NCBI GenBank assembly: GCA_903813345.2
Contig: CAIIXF020000008.1
Span: 2,305,341-2,369,340, forward strand
DNA: 64,000 nt
From: Owenia fusiformis
Lineage: Eukaryota > Annelida > Polychaeta > Sabellida > Oweniidae
Reading direction: 5' to 3'
Shown: one piece after another, positions 30,902 through 42,334 of the stretch
Numbering within the stretch: the first letter of the stretch is position 1
How the letters are laid out: every line of letters begins with the position of its first letter
Made by a program: the position numbers and the translations under genes
Notes under the pieces: generated by a model
Database searches by the model: none
Told to the model about the DNA's origin: nothing
Seen by the model: only the letters and a program-made list of their open reading frames with translations

Positions 30902-33625
30902 ATGGATCCAGAGCCCAGTCTCCCATATCCGAAGCGTGGAGATTATGTAGATATTGAAGGGGAGACTTCTGTATATGTGAAGACATATTCTGGGGAGTTA
31001 AGGAATCTTGGAGCTAAGGATCCAATGAGAGAAGCTGAGGAGAGAGGATTTCCTAGTAGTTTAGGTACAGGGTATTGGTCTAGAGGAGGACTGACCAATT
31101 TAGAGACTCAAGCGAATCCCTTCAATAAGGATAAGATGAATCCTACTGTGAGAAGACAGAGTCCAATGACTTCTACCATGATTGATCAGCCTTTGAATAA
31201 GGGACAATCAGAGGATATAGTGAAACAAGATTTAACTATGGTGGAAGGTCAGCTTCGAGATCAGGTGTCTGTTTTTGGGAATATTGCAGAGGCACGACAG
31301 ACACAGTTGGATGATATTAAAGAGACCCAACAAAGACAGACTCATAGTATGACTCGAATAGCAGAGCAATTGACAGAAAGTAGACGTACACAACAAATTA
31401 GAGAAAAGCAACAAATAAGAGATATGGATCGGTTGCAGGCGATCCTCGAAAGATTAGAGAGTAATACGGAAGCAGCTAGTAAGGGGACCAAGTCCAATGG
31501 TGTTTTGTATGCAGGGAAGGCTATTGATAATGACTTGTATGTAACTCCAAGTGGAGTTCGAAGGGGAGCACAAAGGTCGCCTCCTTTGCCCATGAGGCAG
31601 TTTCAGCAGAACACAGATTGGTTTACACCTGAACTCCCTACTCCAGAAAGGGGGCCATGGAAGTTGGAGAGACAAGACAGAATTTACACAACTCCAACAC
31701 ACATACCTGCTGGTAGAGACCAGCGAGATCCTGCTGGGATACACTGTGAACATGAGGAAGTTTGTGCTGCAGAAAGCAAGTATGCTGCACAGGAAGTTGC
31801 AGGCCCAAGTAAGGGGCATATTCAAAGGAACCATGATTCCGAGAAACAATTTCCTGTTGATGAACATGAATTTGAAACTAGAGTTCCATGTGGCGATTCT
31901 GCTAATGAGAAGAGTGGAAAATTTTATACCAATTCCTCTAGTGAGTCAATGGACTTAGTGAGGATGTTAAGTCAGATGTCCAAACCTAGGAACAGGATAA
32001 AGCCTGAGACTTACAATGGTACAACTCCTTGGCAAGAGTACCGAGCACATTTTGAGATATGTGCTAAAGCTAACAGCTGGACCTCAGAAGAGAAAAATGA
32101 ATACTTAGCTACCAGTCTGCGAGGGACTGCCCAACAGATTGTGTTGGAAATGGAAGCTGAGTACACATATGACCAGTTAGTTTTAGCCTTGGAGAAGAGA
32201 TATGGGCCAGAAGGAAAAGCTGAGATATATGAGGCTGAATTACTTGGGCGAGTGAGGAAGCCAAAGGAATCATTACAAACTTTAGGACAGGATATCAGGC
32301 GACTTACAGCATTGGCATATCCTGAGATGAGTAGGTCAGAACAGGACCGATTAGCAAGGCGTAGTTTTGAGCAGGCGATTGCAGAGGATGACATACGCCG
32401 AGCAATACATGTTAATGAATGTACTTCATTGGATAAGGCGATTGAAATAGCCCTAAGAGAAGAATCTTATCTGGGATCAGAAAGAATACGGAGAGGATCA
32501 AAGCCTCAATACAGTCATATAAATGTTTTGGAAGAAAAAGAAGACCAATTAAAGAAACTCACTCGGCTGATAGAAGAGTTAGGAAACAGGCAAGAAGAAG
32601 AACGTAAAAATATGGAACAAGATCGCGAAAACTTCAAGAAAGATCGAGAAAATTTTGAGAAAAGAATTAAGCTACTTGAGCAACAGATCCAGTCAAATGA
32701 ATCCAGAAGAAAGGACTATAAACGATTGGAGTGCTTTTATTGTCACAAAACCGGACATCTTATTGCTGACTGTTACACTAGAAAACGTGCAGAAGAAATC
32801 AAGGAAGCTAAAGAGAGGCAGAGTCTTGCAACAGTAAGGTTCCAATCACTACAAGGGAAGGACGTCAAATCTTCAAGAGATACTAAGAGGATTGTGGCTT
32901 CTGGAAAAGTTTGTGACACGAATGTTGAATTCCTTGTAGACTCGGGTGCAGTTAGTAGTATATTGAGTTTGAAGATCTACAGAGAGATCCCTGAAGACAT
33001 AAGACCCGAGCTTGAGCCACAAAAGAGGATCATTTTGCAAGCTGGTGGAGAACCTTTAGCTGTTGCAGGTATTATGCACGTCGACATACACATAGATGAT
33101 CATAAACAAAATTTAGAAGTAGTCGTGGCTGACATTGAGTTTGATGGAATTCTGGGTAGCGACTATTTAGCAGCTTCAAGGGCAATATTGGACTATGGTA
33201 AATGTTCAATGACTTTTGGACCAGAGAGTCCTAGTGCTGCTCAGAAAGGAGTCGGAGCTACCAAACCGTCAAACAACCTGCAGAGTGACACCAAGAACAA
33301 GCGGATTCTTGGAAAAAGAGCAGTCAATCCTCCAGGGAAAGTGACTCCTCCACTGATAGCATCCAAAAAGAGGACCCTGGATTTACCAGATGGCCACCCG
33401 TTTCAGGAGCAGAGACATGGCAGGGACAGGAAATTGAAGAAAGTCCCTGGACACCGAGGCAACGACAAAAGTACTTTGAGTCATGAAGGCATGCCAAGTA
33501 CTTATCCGGGGAAGGTGTCTTTGGCTAGAGTATATCGAGGAAGATATCAGAGGCCTCGGCAGAGGAGCAATATAGATGATAACTGGAGGAAGGGTTCCTT
33601 GAACCAAACAGCAACTTTACAGTAG
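30902..33625 (+). CDS. Ty3/gypsy-type Gag-protease polyprotein of LTR retrotransposon, 907 aa
   Basis: This is a single intact frame between two LTRs. After a long N-terminal region with coiled-coil stretches, a retrotransposon Gag capsid-like domain spans about residues 370-535. A charged coiled coil (about 540-605) and one CCHC zinc knuckle (CFYCHKTGHLIADC, from about 611) follow. An aspartyl-protease-like domain has the active-site motif VDSGA (Asp about 680) and the later ILGSDYLA motif. No reverse transcriptase, RNase H or integrase motif is present: after the protease there is only a Pro/Lys/Arg-rich tail to the stop. Either the pol genes were deleted internally, leaving the ends of pol fused, or the element evolved as a gag-pro unit. 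It would need a related autonomous element for copying. Confidence 0.93.
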   Translation: MDPEPSLPYPKRGDYVDIEGETSVYVKTYSGELRNLGAKDPMREAEERGFPSSLGTGYWSRGGLTNLETQANPFNKDKMNPTVRRQSPMTSTMIDQPLNKGQSEDIVKQDLTMVEGQLRDQVSVFGNIAEARQTQLDDIKETQQRQTHSMTRIAEQLTESRRTQQIREKQQIRDMDRLQAILERLESNTEAASKGTKSNGVLYAGKAIDNDLYVTPSGVRRGAQRSPPLPMRQFQQNTDWFTPELPTPERGPWKLERQDRIYTTPTHIPAGRDQRDPAGIHCEHEEVCAAESKYAAQEVAGPSKGHIQRNHDSEKQFPVDEHEFETRVPCGDSANEKSGKFYTNSSSESMDLVRMLSQMSKPRNRIKPETYNGTTPWQEYRAHFEICAKANSWTSEEKNEYLATSLRGTAQQIVLEMEAEYTYDQLVLALEKRYGPEGKAEIYEAELLGRVRKPKESLQTLGQDIRRLTALAYPEMSRSEQDRLARRSFEQAIAEDDIRRAIHVNECTSLDKAIEIALREESYLGSERIRRGSKPQYSHINVLEEKEDQLKKLTRLIEELGNRQEEERKNMEQDRENFKKDRENFEKRIKLLEQQIQSNESRRKDYKRLECFYCHKTGHLIADCYTRKRAEEIKEAKERQSLATVRFQSLQGKDVKSSRDTKRIVASGKVCDTNVEFLVDSGAVSSILSLKIYREIPEDIRPELEPQKRIILQAGGEPLAVAGIMHVDIHIDDHKQNLEVVVADIEFDGILGSDYLAASRAILDYGKCSMTFGPESPSAAQKGVGATKPSNNLQSDTKNKRILGKRAVNPPGKVTPPLIASKKRTLDLPDGHPFQEQRHGRDRKLKKVPGHRGNDKSTLSHEGMPSTYPGKVSLARVYRGRYQRPRQRSNIDDNWRKGSLNQTATLQ

Positions 33626-33882
33626 AGTTAGTTAGATATTTTATAGCTAACTTGTTTGTTAGAGACTTCTGGTGTTGCATCATCACTTAGTGAAAGTTGT
33701 AGTTACTTTTGTGAATACTGTAAATAGTAGTTAGCTTTAGATGTAGATATTTATGTGTAGGATTGTAGTAGCAACTAGTTGAACACCATTGTACAGTCGT
33801 ATTTTGTTAAGGTAGCTAAGTTAGCAAAATTTTGTTATTTTTTTTTGTACTTTAAGCTTGGTGTTGTAAACACCAAAATCAT

Positions 33883-33895
33883 TGGATTGGAGGAG
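33883..33895 (+). promoter_or_regulatory. polypurine tract
   Basis: GGATTGGAGGAG immediately precedes the 3' LTR, the normal place for the plus-strand primer. It is short and interrupted by TT, so the call is positional. Confidence 0.55.
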
Positions 33896-36644
33896 TGTAA
33901 CAAAATTTTGAATTTTTTGATTTTTGATTTGGTGCTGTCAACTCGTTTTTATACATTTATTACACTTGATTTGTGGTTTACATGTGAGATCATTAGGATG
34001 GTAACGTGTAGCAATGTTTGCAGCACTTAGGTTGTACTTACAGAGGTGAAATAGTTCGCATATTTTATTTAATCAAGATTTTGTTGATCGGGCAGTCTTA
34101 TCTGGCAGTCTAATTTGTAGTTGATCGGTAGTCTAACATGGCAGCTTTATTATTTTGCTTCCTGCTTTTGATTCTATCAAACCGAAGTAAAACTAGAGTA
34201 AGTAGCGATCAATTACTGTTATATTTCTTGAGTCAATATTAAAATCTTGTTGTATGCGTAATATTAAAGCAGGATATGGCGTCAATAACTTGTTATTCAA
34301 CTTTGAAATCTTGTTCGAAAAGTGATGACGTCACCAGGCCTATATAAGTATTTCGCCGATGTAAACTCGGCAGATTACAGCTAGCTTTCGTTCGGGACAG
34401 AGCTCCGTCCAATTTCATATTTTTATGTGAAGTTGGACTTAGTCGTTTTTCAAGGAAATATTTTTGGACTTTGACAACTTTCAGTAGAAAGTTGTTGGGA
34501 CTTTGAATATTTCTCGAGGCAGATAGGAGATACATAGCTGCACTTCAGTTCAGTGGATGATAACTTGGACATCTACTTGTGATGAAGGATACCTGAGAGG
34601 GAAGACTGCTACACCGTGATTCTGTAGATGATAACTTGGCCATCTACCCGTGTATTTGTGTAGAGGATACCTTAAGAGGGAATATTCAGTACCGTGTTTG
34701 GAGGCAGCATCAAGCCTATACTAGATTACTGAGCTCTGTCAGTTCAATTTCATGAACACATGAAATTGGACTTTGCGTATTTTTGAGATAGAAATTATTG
34801 AACTTAGTCAATATTTGGAGAAACATTATTTTGGACTTTGTTTTTTTTGGAGGATAAATATTGAACTTAGAATATTTCAATATCAGTATAACTCAACATT
34901 AACTGAACTTAGTTATTTTCAAGGGCAAATATTTTGACTTGTAATATTTTTGCCTATGCTGTTGTTCGCATGCTATATTTGTAGGTAGACTGATTACTTA
35001 ATTGTGAAGGAAGTTTGTGTACTTAGCAGTTGATGCCATATAAGACGTTCTTCAACTTTGTCAATCGTGATAGTTTGACTTTAGTGATTTAGTGATTATA
35101 CTACAACACATTGAGGAGGATCCAGGAGATAGCCGTTTACAGAGCAATAATTTGACTTAGATTATTTCACATAATCAAAGTTGAATTATCCTACAACACA
35201 TAGAGGAGGATCCAGGAGATAGTCGTTTCCAGACTTGATAATTTGACTTAGATTATTTTACATAGTCAGTCGAATTATACTACAGCACATTGAGGAGGAT
35301 CCAGGAGATAGCCGTTTACAGAGCAATAGTTTGACTTGGATTATTTCACATAATCAAAGTTGAATTATACTACAACACATTGAGGAGGATCCAGGAGATA
35401 GTCGTTTCCAGACTTGATAATTTGACTTAGATTATTTTACATAGTCAAAGTTGAATTATACTACAACACATTGAGGAGGATCCAGGAGATAGTCGTTTCC
35501 AGACTTGATAATTTGACTTAGATTATTTCACATAATCAAAGTTGAATTATACTACAACACATAGAGGAGGATCCAGGAGATAGTCGTTTCCAGACTTGAT
35601 AATTTGACTTAGATTATTTCACATAATCAAAGTTGAATTATACTACAACACATAGAGGAGGATCCAGGAGATAGTCGTTTCCAGACTTGATAATTTGACT
35701 TAGATTATTTTACATAGTCAAAGTTGAATTATATTACAACACATTGAGGAGGATCCAGGAGATAGTCGTTTCCAGACTTGATAATTTGACTTGGATTATT
35801 TCACATAATCAAAGTTGAATTATACTACAACACATTGAGGAGGATCCAGGAGATAGTCGTTTCCAGACTTGATAATTTGACTTAGATTATTTCACATAAT
35901 CAAAGTTGAATTATCCTACAACACATAGAGGAGGATCCAGGAGATAGCCATTTACAGAGCCGATAGTTTGACTTAGATTATTCCGCATAATCAAAGTTGA
36001 ATTATACTACAACACAGTGAGGAGGATCCAGGAGATAGCCATTTACAGAGCCGATAGTTTGACTTAGATTATTTCGCTTAATCAAAGTTGAATTATACTA
36101 TTACACAGTGACGAGGATCCAGGAGAGCTGATAGTTTGACTTGGATGATTTCACATCATCAAACTTGAATCATACTACACTACATAGAAGAGGATCCAGG
36201 AGATTACTATTCCAGGTTCAAGATACAATAACAATACAAGACGTACAAGTGGTACAATTTACATGAACTTTGCATATTCGGGATACAACAGTGTTATATA
36301 GTGATCATCAGTTTCAATTTATATGGACTCTGGATATTATTTTTTCAGTGATAATTATTATTAGCTCATATGGACTTTTGAGTTGTGAGTTTTGAGAGAA
36401 ATAATAACACCGTAATATTCTTACATTACATTTGAAATTGCATGTACATCTTATTTGGGCTTATAAACGCCACAATATATTGTTTTATATTATATATATA
36501 AAATTGTATATTTTGTTTATTTCTTTAGGGACAAAGCACATTTAACGTGTGCCGTGCAATCCACAAGTAAACACCGTTTACTAAACAGTGGTCTTTTTAT
36601 TAGCCACACTACCACATATCCACAAAAAAGGCCAAACTGTTACA
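33896..36644 (+). repeat. 3' LTR
   Basis: It has the same length and end sequences as the 5' LTR, at a constant offset of 5,810 bases. All compared internal landmarks (CRE, TATA box, odd array units) are the same. Confidence 0.94.
35095..36205 (+). repeat. ~91-bp tandem array inside 3' LTR
   Basis: This is the same array as in the 5' LTR, unit for unit, including the odd unit that lacks AAG after CATAGTC. That supports a single recent reverse transcription rather than independent array drift. Confidence 0.9.
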
Positions 36645-37831
36645 ACAGGATATGCGTCTGGGATTGATTGCTTGGAGATAATCTGGTTATTAACTATTAT
36701 TACCTTTATCTGCTAAGTCCAAACTAAACCTTTTTCTCATCCCATCAATTTAAAAAACAGATTGGATTATAATTCATGATCATTTCACTATTACTGAATC
36801 TATCATGTCCTTTAATTAAATCAATAAAGTCATTTAATTGACTCAAATGTCTCAAAGATTCCACTTGTCTTAAAGGACCATCTTGATGAGATAAAAAGAA
36901 TTATAAAGGGATTAAAATTTGACAATAAAAGGATGAACCATTCAGACGACAGTCAGTTTGTACATGTATATAACATTACAACAAATCAAATACTTAACCC
37001 TAGAGTGTCATGGGTTAATATGGGTAGAAAATACAAATTAAATTGATTATTCCCTCCTCTCTTTTAATTGCTGGTCTCTTTATATAATATGTCAAATGTG
37101 GCGAAATCAAATCATTGCTGTAGTGAACACCTACCAACAGTGAACATTTTTTCTCGGCAAAAAATTGTTCACTATACGCAGGTTTTACTGTAACCTGTTT
37201 TGAAAATGTCAGCATAGGGAGTGAGTATGAAAATGTTTTGAGTGTTCATCAAAAAAGTTAAAGCGCAAAGAAATGTAAAAGCATCAGCTAAAAGCAATGT
37301 GTTTACAAAATGCCTCTGAATATGTTTCATCTTTATCAATAAAAAATTTCTGCTTAGGTAACTATTGCACATTGTTCCTTACTCCCTAAATGTGGGGTCA
37401 ATTTGCTGGGCCTCAGCCTTAAACTTGTCTCTGGTTTGATTGAACCCTATTGCTCTGCTCTATTCTCCGATTGTTATGCCATGTCTAAAAATACATGAAT
37501 TTTTAGATCTCTGATATGGAAGTACACACCCCTCCATAAGTAAAAATGAAAACCTCCAGTTGCCAAACTCATTGAGGGGAGTGTATACAGTTTCTATATG
37601 ATCAATTTGCTTGTACAATAACATTGGCAGACTAAGACACCGTCTGTAAAGAAGTATCAACAAACCACAGTGAATATGACACTGACAAAGAAAATACAAA
37701 TATGCATATTCTGACTGGTATTCCACTGAATCAATATGACATCTTGTTTGTGTTTTATGCACTACTCAGCATATTGCAAGCACCTGCATTATCCTTACAC
37801 CCCTTATTTTCTCAAATAAATCAGTCCTTCT
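36645..37831. other. intergenic stretch between LTR element and NOXRED1
   Basis: It begins with the ACAG target duplication and contains a mariner-type MITE relic at 37118-37195. The NOXRED1 promoter should lie in its last few hundred bases, but no TATA box is evident. Confidence 0.5.
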
Positions 37832-37900
37832 TTGACCAATCATAAAATTTCAAATCATTCACTCCGTGGTAGAAAGAGTCATTGGAAACAAGGAAGAAGG

Positions 37901-40455
37901 ATGGCACTTGTCACAAAACCAACTTCTACAGGCACTAGCATTGAAAATGTTACAGATATCACAAATAATTTGCCAACACTACAGTTTGAGAGTGCACTGT
38001 CAGAGGATGAACGGTTACTTTTGCCCCTAAGGGCCAGAACTCATGCAATAACAGTTACAGCTTGTGCACAGGCTGCATATTTTGTATCCATTCTCAATGA
38101 AGTCAGGTAGGCCTGACCTTAATTTTTAAAATTGTGTCTTTTAGGTATAGATTAAGACATTTGATATGAACTACTTTATCTTGAAACAAACAGATACATG
38201 TCAGGCCCGTAGCCAGGGGGGGTTCGCATGGTTCGGGCGAACCCCCCCCTGGCCAAGAATTCTTTCAAAATCATGCAGTTTTTCACCATTTTGAGCACTT
38301 TTTAAGTGATTTTGGCCCTTTTTGGACCCAAATTGTCAAAAGTGAACCCCCCCTGGAATTTTCCAAAAAGTGAACCCCCCCTTGGCAAATCCTGGCTACG
38401 GGCCTGCATGTGGCTGTCATCTCTGAATTGTACTCCAGCAATTTTATCTGTATTGTGTGCCATCTGCCTTCGTGTCCATGTTTCTTGATCGTATATTTTG
38501 CGAAAAAAAACATTGCATGTTTTTCCTGAGGAATACCTATTTGAGTACTTTTAATTTGCTTGATAACATGTTCACTATGAAATTCTTGACAAACATCTGT
38601 CTTTCTAATCTAGACAAATAAAAGCAGAATTGCGACACCCGAAACAGAAACGAGCAAAACTACTGCAAGAGACCATTCCACGTGACCCTATTCTTGTGGG
38701 AATCATAGGATGTGGCAGATTAGGCACTCACTTGGCTCAGATGTTACTCACGTATGGCGAGGTCCAACCTCAGGAACTGAAAATATCTACTAGAAGACCA
38801 GAAACTCTAGGTAAGAGATGTCCCTGCCTAAAACTCCAAAGGCACACTATTTTAACACAATATGATATGAGCAAATAAGTGTTTGTACGAAATATTTGTT
38901 TAAATTTTCACATCACTAACATGTAGGTTCAGCTTTCATGCTTCCAGTTTAATTTCTGGCATCCAGCATTTTTACAAAAATGTAATTTTTATCATGAAAA
39001 GCGAATAATACTTTTTATGATATTGCATCTTTAATTTCAGTGGAGCTCCAAGACAAGGGTGTCAAGTGTTTCCATGACAACGTACTGCTTGCCTCATCTG
39101 TACATCTTCTTTTCCTCTGTGTACTTCCCGCTCAGCTACCAAGCCTTGCTGAAGAAATCAAGCCCCATATATCCACACGTTGCACAATATATAGCTTCGT
39201 TAATACAATCCATACAGAAAAACTAAAACAATTATTAAACTTCACAAACATTGTGAAACCAGAATTCACTTGGACTGAAGACAACTGCAATACAGCGTGG
39301 GATTATACATGTAGTGTATGTGCCAGTATGGAAAACGCTGACACTGTGAGAAAAACATGTCCACTTACACAAGATAAAAATGGTAAGTTTTTCCGAGATC
39401 TTTATTCTGGTAACTTAGTTTTAAATGATGTTGCATACTGGTGAGATTTGTTCAGATTATGCCTTGAACAATAGGAAACAATGTTATCTTATTATAGAAT
39501 ATTAGACCAATGAAAACAGAGAAAATAGTCTTGCCTTGTTAGAGGAGCAAATATGAAAAAACAATAATGAAACCACTCTCAACAATCTGATGTGTCACAT
39601 CTTCAATATCCATAAGCTGGGGAGTTAAAACCTCTGGGCTCTCTGGTAAAACCTCTCTTTTTATGATCATCAATAAATATATAAAATGTATGCTTTCATT
39701 TTAGCTTGTCCAATACAGACCAGTGATAAGCTGCCCGAGTTGTTGGTGTACGCTTTCATTAATATGTGTACTACACTCAGACTGACTAGGAGTGAAATTG
39801 TGGACCTCATCAATGGAGTCGTACTTGGTATCACGAGTCATGACATTAAAGGCATTGTGGCTGATGACATAACAAGGGTAGCTGTAGATTCTGCAGGGTG
39901 AGTAACTGGTCTTATCTAGATGCATTTCATGAATTTTTTTATTTTTATTTTTAATTAATTTAACTGAATTGAATTATTAACTTAATTGAAATATTTATAC
40001 AATTTTTTGCATTTCCAGATTTCAGGTATCATTGAATATCTCAGAAATATATGCAGATATCTATCTCCACATCATTCAATATTTGTATAATATTTTCATT
40101 CATTTTAACCAATTTTAGACAATTTAGTTATAAAAATATAAACAAGTCTTCAGAAATAAATAGAATATCCAGAGAAATGTTTCAAATTTTTTTTATCAAC
40201 CCACATATATTTAACTTCTTTTTAAAAACATAAATCTCTAGTTGCTTGATTATCATTTTATTTTCTTAATACATGTATTGTACATTTCATTACAGGTTGT
40301 TCCCAAAGTTTGACCTCACCCAAGTTGCTGTCAAAGAGACCTCTCTAGGAAAGAAACTCAGCCAAGATAAAGAAATAAGACATTCTTACATCACAAGATA
40401 CTGTACCTTATTTGAACAATATCTACATTGGAAAAATTTTGGAAAGACAGAATAA
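37901..40455 (+). CDS. NOXRED1: NADP-dependent oxidoreductase domain-containing protein 1, 5 exons
   Basis: Exons: 37901-38106, 38614-38810, 39041-39382, 39705-39897, 40296-40455, in continuous phase. They give about 365 residues, close to the length I recall for the human protein. An in-frame ATG 69 bases upstream (37832) is an alternative start. The N-terminal block ([20 protein letters not shown], then [11 protein letters not shown]-like residues) matches my memory of NOXRED1. Exon 2 carries a Rossmann dinucleotide fold, [20 protein letters not shown], with GxGxxG. The later part has the helical character of pyrroline-5-carboxylate-reductase-like enzymes. Family members are predicted NADP-binding oxidoreductases of unknown substrate. 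The first intron holds an AGGCCCGTAGCC-type element. It converges with the ankyrin/SOCS gene downstream. Confidence 0.85.
38202..38406. mobile_element. MITE, same family, in NOXRED1 intron 1
   Basis: The ends CAGGCCCGTAGCCAGG and CCTGGCTACGGGCCTG are a perfect inverted pair. G/C runs follow the left end. It is the best preserved copy in the window. Confidence 0.8.
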
Positions 40456-42334
40456 CAATGATATATGCCTACACCTAAAATGCAATATTAAATCTATACA
40501 TGTAGTTTTGCATTATCTTAAATGTACATGCATATGTAGTGCATGTATACTGGTATATGTTGTATTTTTAATGATTAAACTAAAAAGGCAAAAAATAAAA
40601 AAAATGCGTAAATTGTACGTCAAATGCAATATAAATTTAAATTTTCTCATTTATTCCTTGGGAATAACTATGACACACAAGGCATTAACATGCAAAATGT
40701 CACTACCTCCAAATTGTTACAAACACCGACCACCAAACACTGCTATGGATGCCAAACGCTGTTACAGATGCTGAACACCAGCCAGGAAAAAGTTGGAAGA
40801 CTATAACAATATATGATAACTCATTAGAAGTCATCTCAATGATTTCAGACTAAATTATACATATCATTCATTTTATTAAATTCTGGACCACCTATCAACA
40901 CTTTTTAATGAAAAAAAAACTTTTAAAAAATAAGTTATTCTAAAAAGAGATTTTAGCACTTAAAGGAAACCAATGCCCATTTATTTCTATGCTGCTATAT
41001 TTCAAACACACTGCTATTATGTTTGGACCTGTTTCATAAAATATTTGGATCTATGATCTGATGATAGCTCATATGATTACAAATCTACTTTCTTTTAAAA
41101 TGGACACTCCCAACACCCTACTTAAACAATACTGGTATAGGAGAATATGTCAGATGTTGTATTTAAGAGAAGTAACATATACATCTAGAGAAATAATGCA
41201 AGAGATTGAAGAACATGGTGAATTTATGGTTGATTATATATTTTTTCTATACTTCAAATGTTAATAGGGCTGTTATGATAGCCATTTTGGTAACTTGAAT
41301 TCAAAATGGCAGCCCCAAGTAGGTTTCTTTAAAGTATATTTTTAAAACTTAGTTGATACCCCAAAATTGTGAAACAATCAATACAATCTGAAATCAATGG
41401 GCTGTTAATACATTGCCAACAGAGAAAATATTGAGGTTTAGTATTAGAATATATCCTGTATTGCACTTCAAATCATTCAATAACTTATTGTACATTCTAA
41501 CCTTAGACAGGCCTAGCACATAAATTAGTTCTACGAAGAAGTATTATGTTACAAAGCTGTGCTGTACAGTATACAATGGAGTATTATACTTATATGTACA
41601 AGTGTACATATGGAACTGGCCTATTTTGAAAAGTACTGTTTTCCAGTACAGTGAAACCTATGAATATGTATGCATTAAACACCTCTTCAAAACTATAAAT
41701 CTATCACCATGACAGTTTTACTTTTAAATAAATGACTTTGTTAATACTACTTCTGTATAAGCATTTCTTAACTCATGTATATTACAGTTAACTTCGTACA
41801 TCACATACATGCAGATCATTGTAATTATGACTGGAAAACTAAACTGAAAAAGTAGATATCTAATCTACTGGTACGCCTTGCCTTCTCCATCTCTGTCCTG
41901 CTGGACTGAGTATCAAAATGATATCTGATTTAGTGAAGTAACTTTAAAAACTGAGAAATCTGGTACAGTTGTTTAGGTTTTGGGTTTAAACCCATGTTCT
42001 CTGTAAAATGTGGGTATTTTCATTTCCATTAACTGGGTATTAATAAAACTTAAATTGCATGGTATGGGCCATTCCATATATTTAGTGCCAACGCAAATAC
42101 CTTGTGGTCTTTTCATCCACATATGAAAATCAAATTTTGTTTCTTAATTACAATTTAATTCCTAATTCATTTATTCTAACGAGATCCCAGTAAACTGTAT
42201 AATAAATTATGGGTTTGCTTTTACTTGGAGAAAGCAAGTCCTTCATATTAGACCTGCCAGATTGGACTTTTTACATCAGCCATTCAGCCCTTAGCGGAGG
42301 ACTTATGTCACGGAGAGTGAGACACTCAAGGACA
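40456..42334. other. convergent intergenic stretch, NOXRED1 and ankyrin/SOCS 3' UTRs
   Basis: A-rich AATAAA-like hexamers near 40590 (+) and TTTATT near 42170 (AATAAA on minus) are candidate poly(A) signals for the two genes. A short palindrome GCCATTTTG..CAAAATGGC lies at 41281-41310. Nothing else seen. Confidence 0.5.

Larger units (their letters stand above)
28086..36644 (+). mobile_element. full-length non-autonomous LTR retrotransposon (8,559 bp)
   Basis: Two direct LTRs of 2,749 bp each (28086-30834 and 33896-36644) flank a 3,061-bp interior. LTR ends are TGTAACA and TGTTACA, a perfect inverted pair. The host bases ACAG precede the left LTR (28082-28085) and follow the right LTR (36645-36648), a 4-bp target-site duplication. 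The LTRs show no difference in any stretch I compared, so insertion is recent. The interior has a primer-binding site, one gag-protease frame and a purine tract, but no pol. It lies about 650 bp upstream of the first coding exon of calpain, in the intergenic space before NOXRED1. Confidence 0.95.

Noticed and set aside
31232-32394. Minus-strand frames under the gag gene
   Set aside because: They are shadows of the 907-codon frame.
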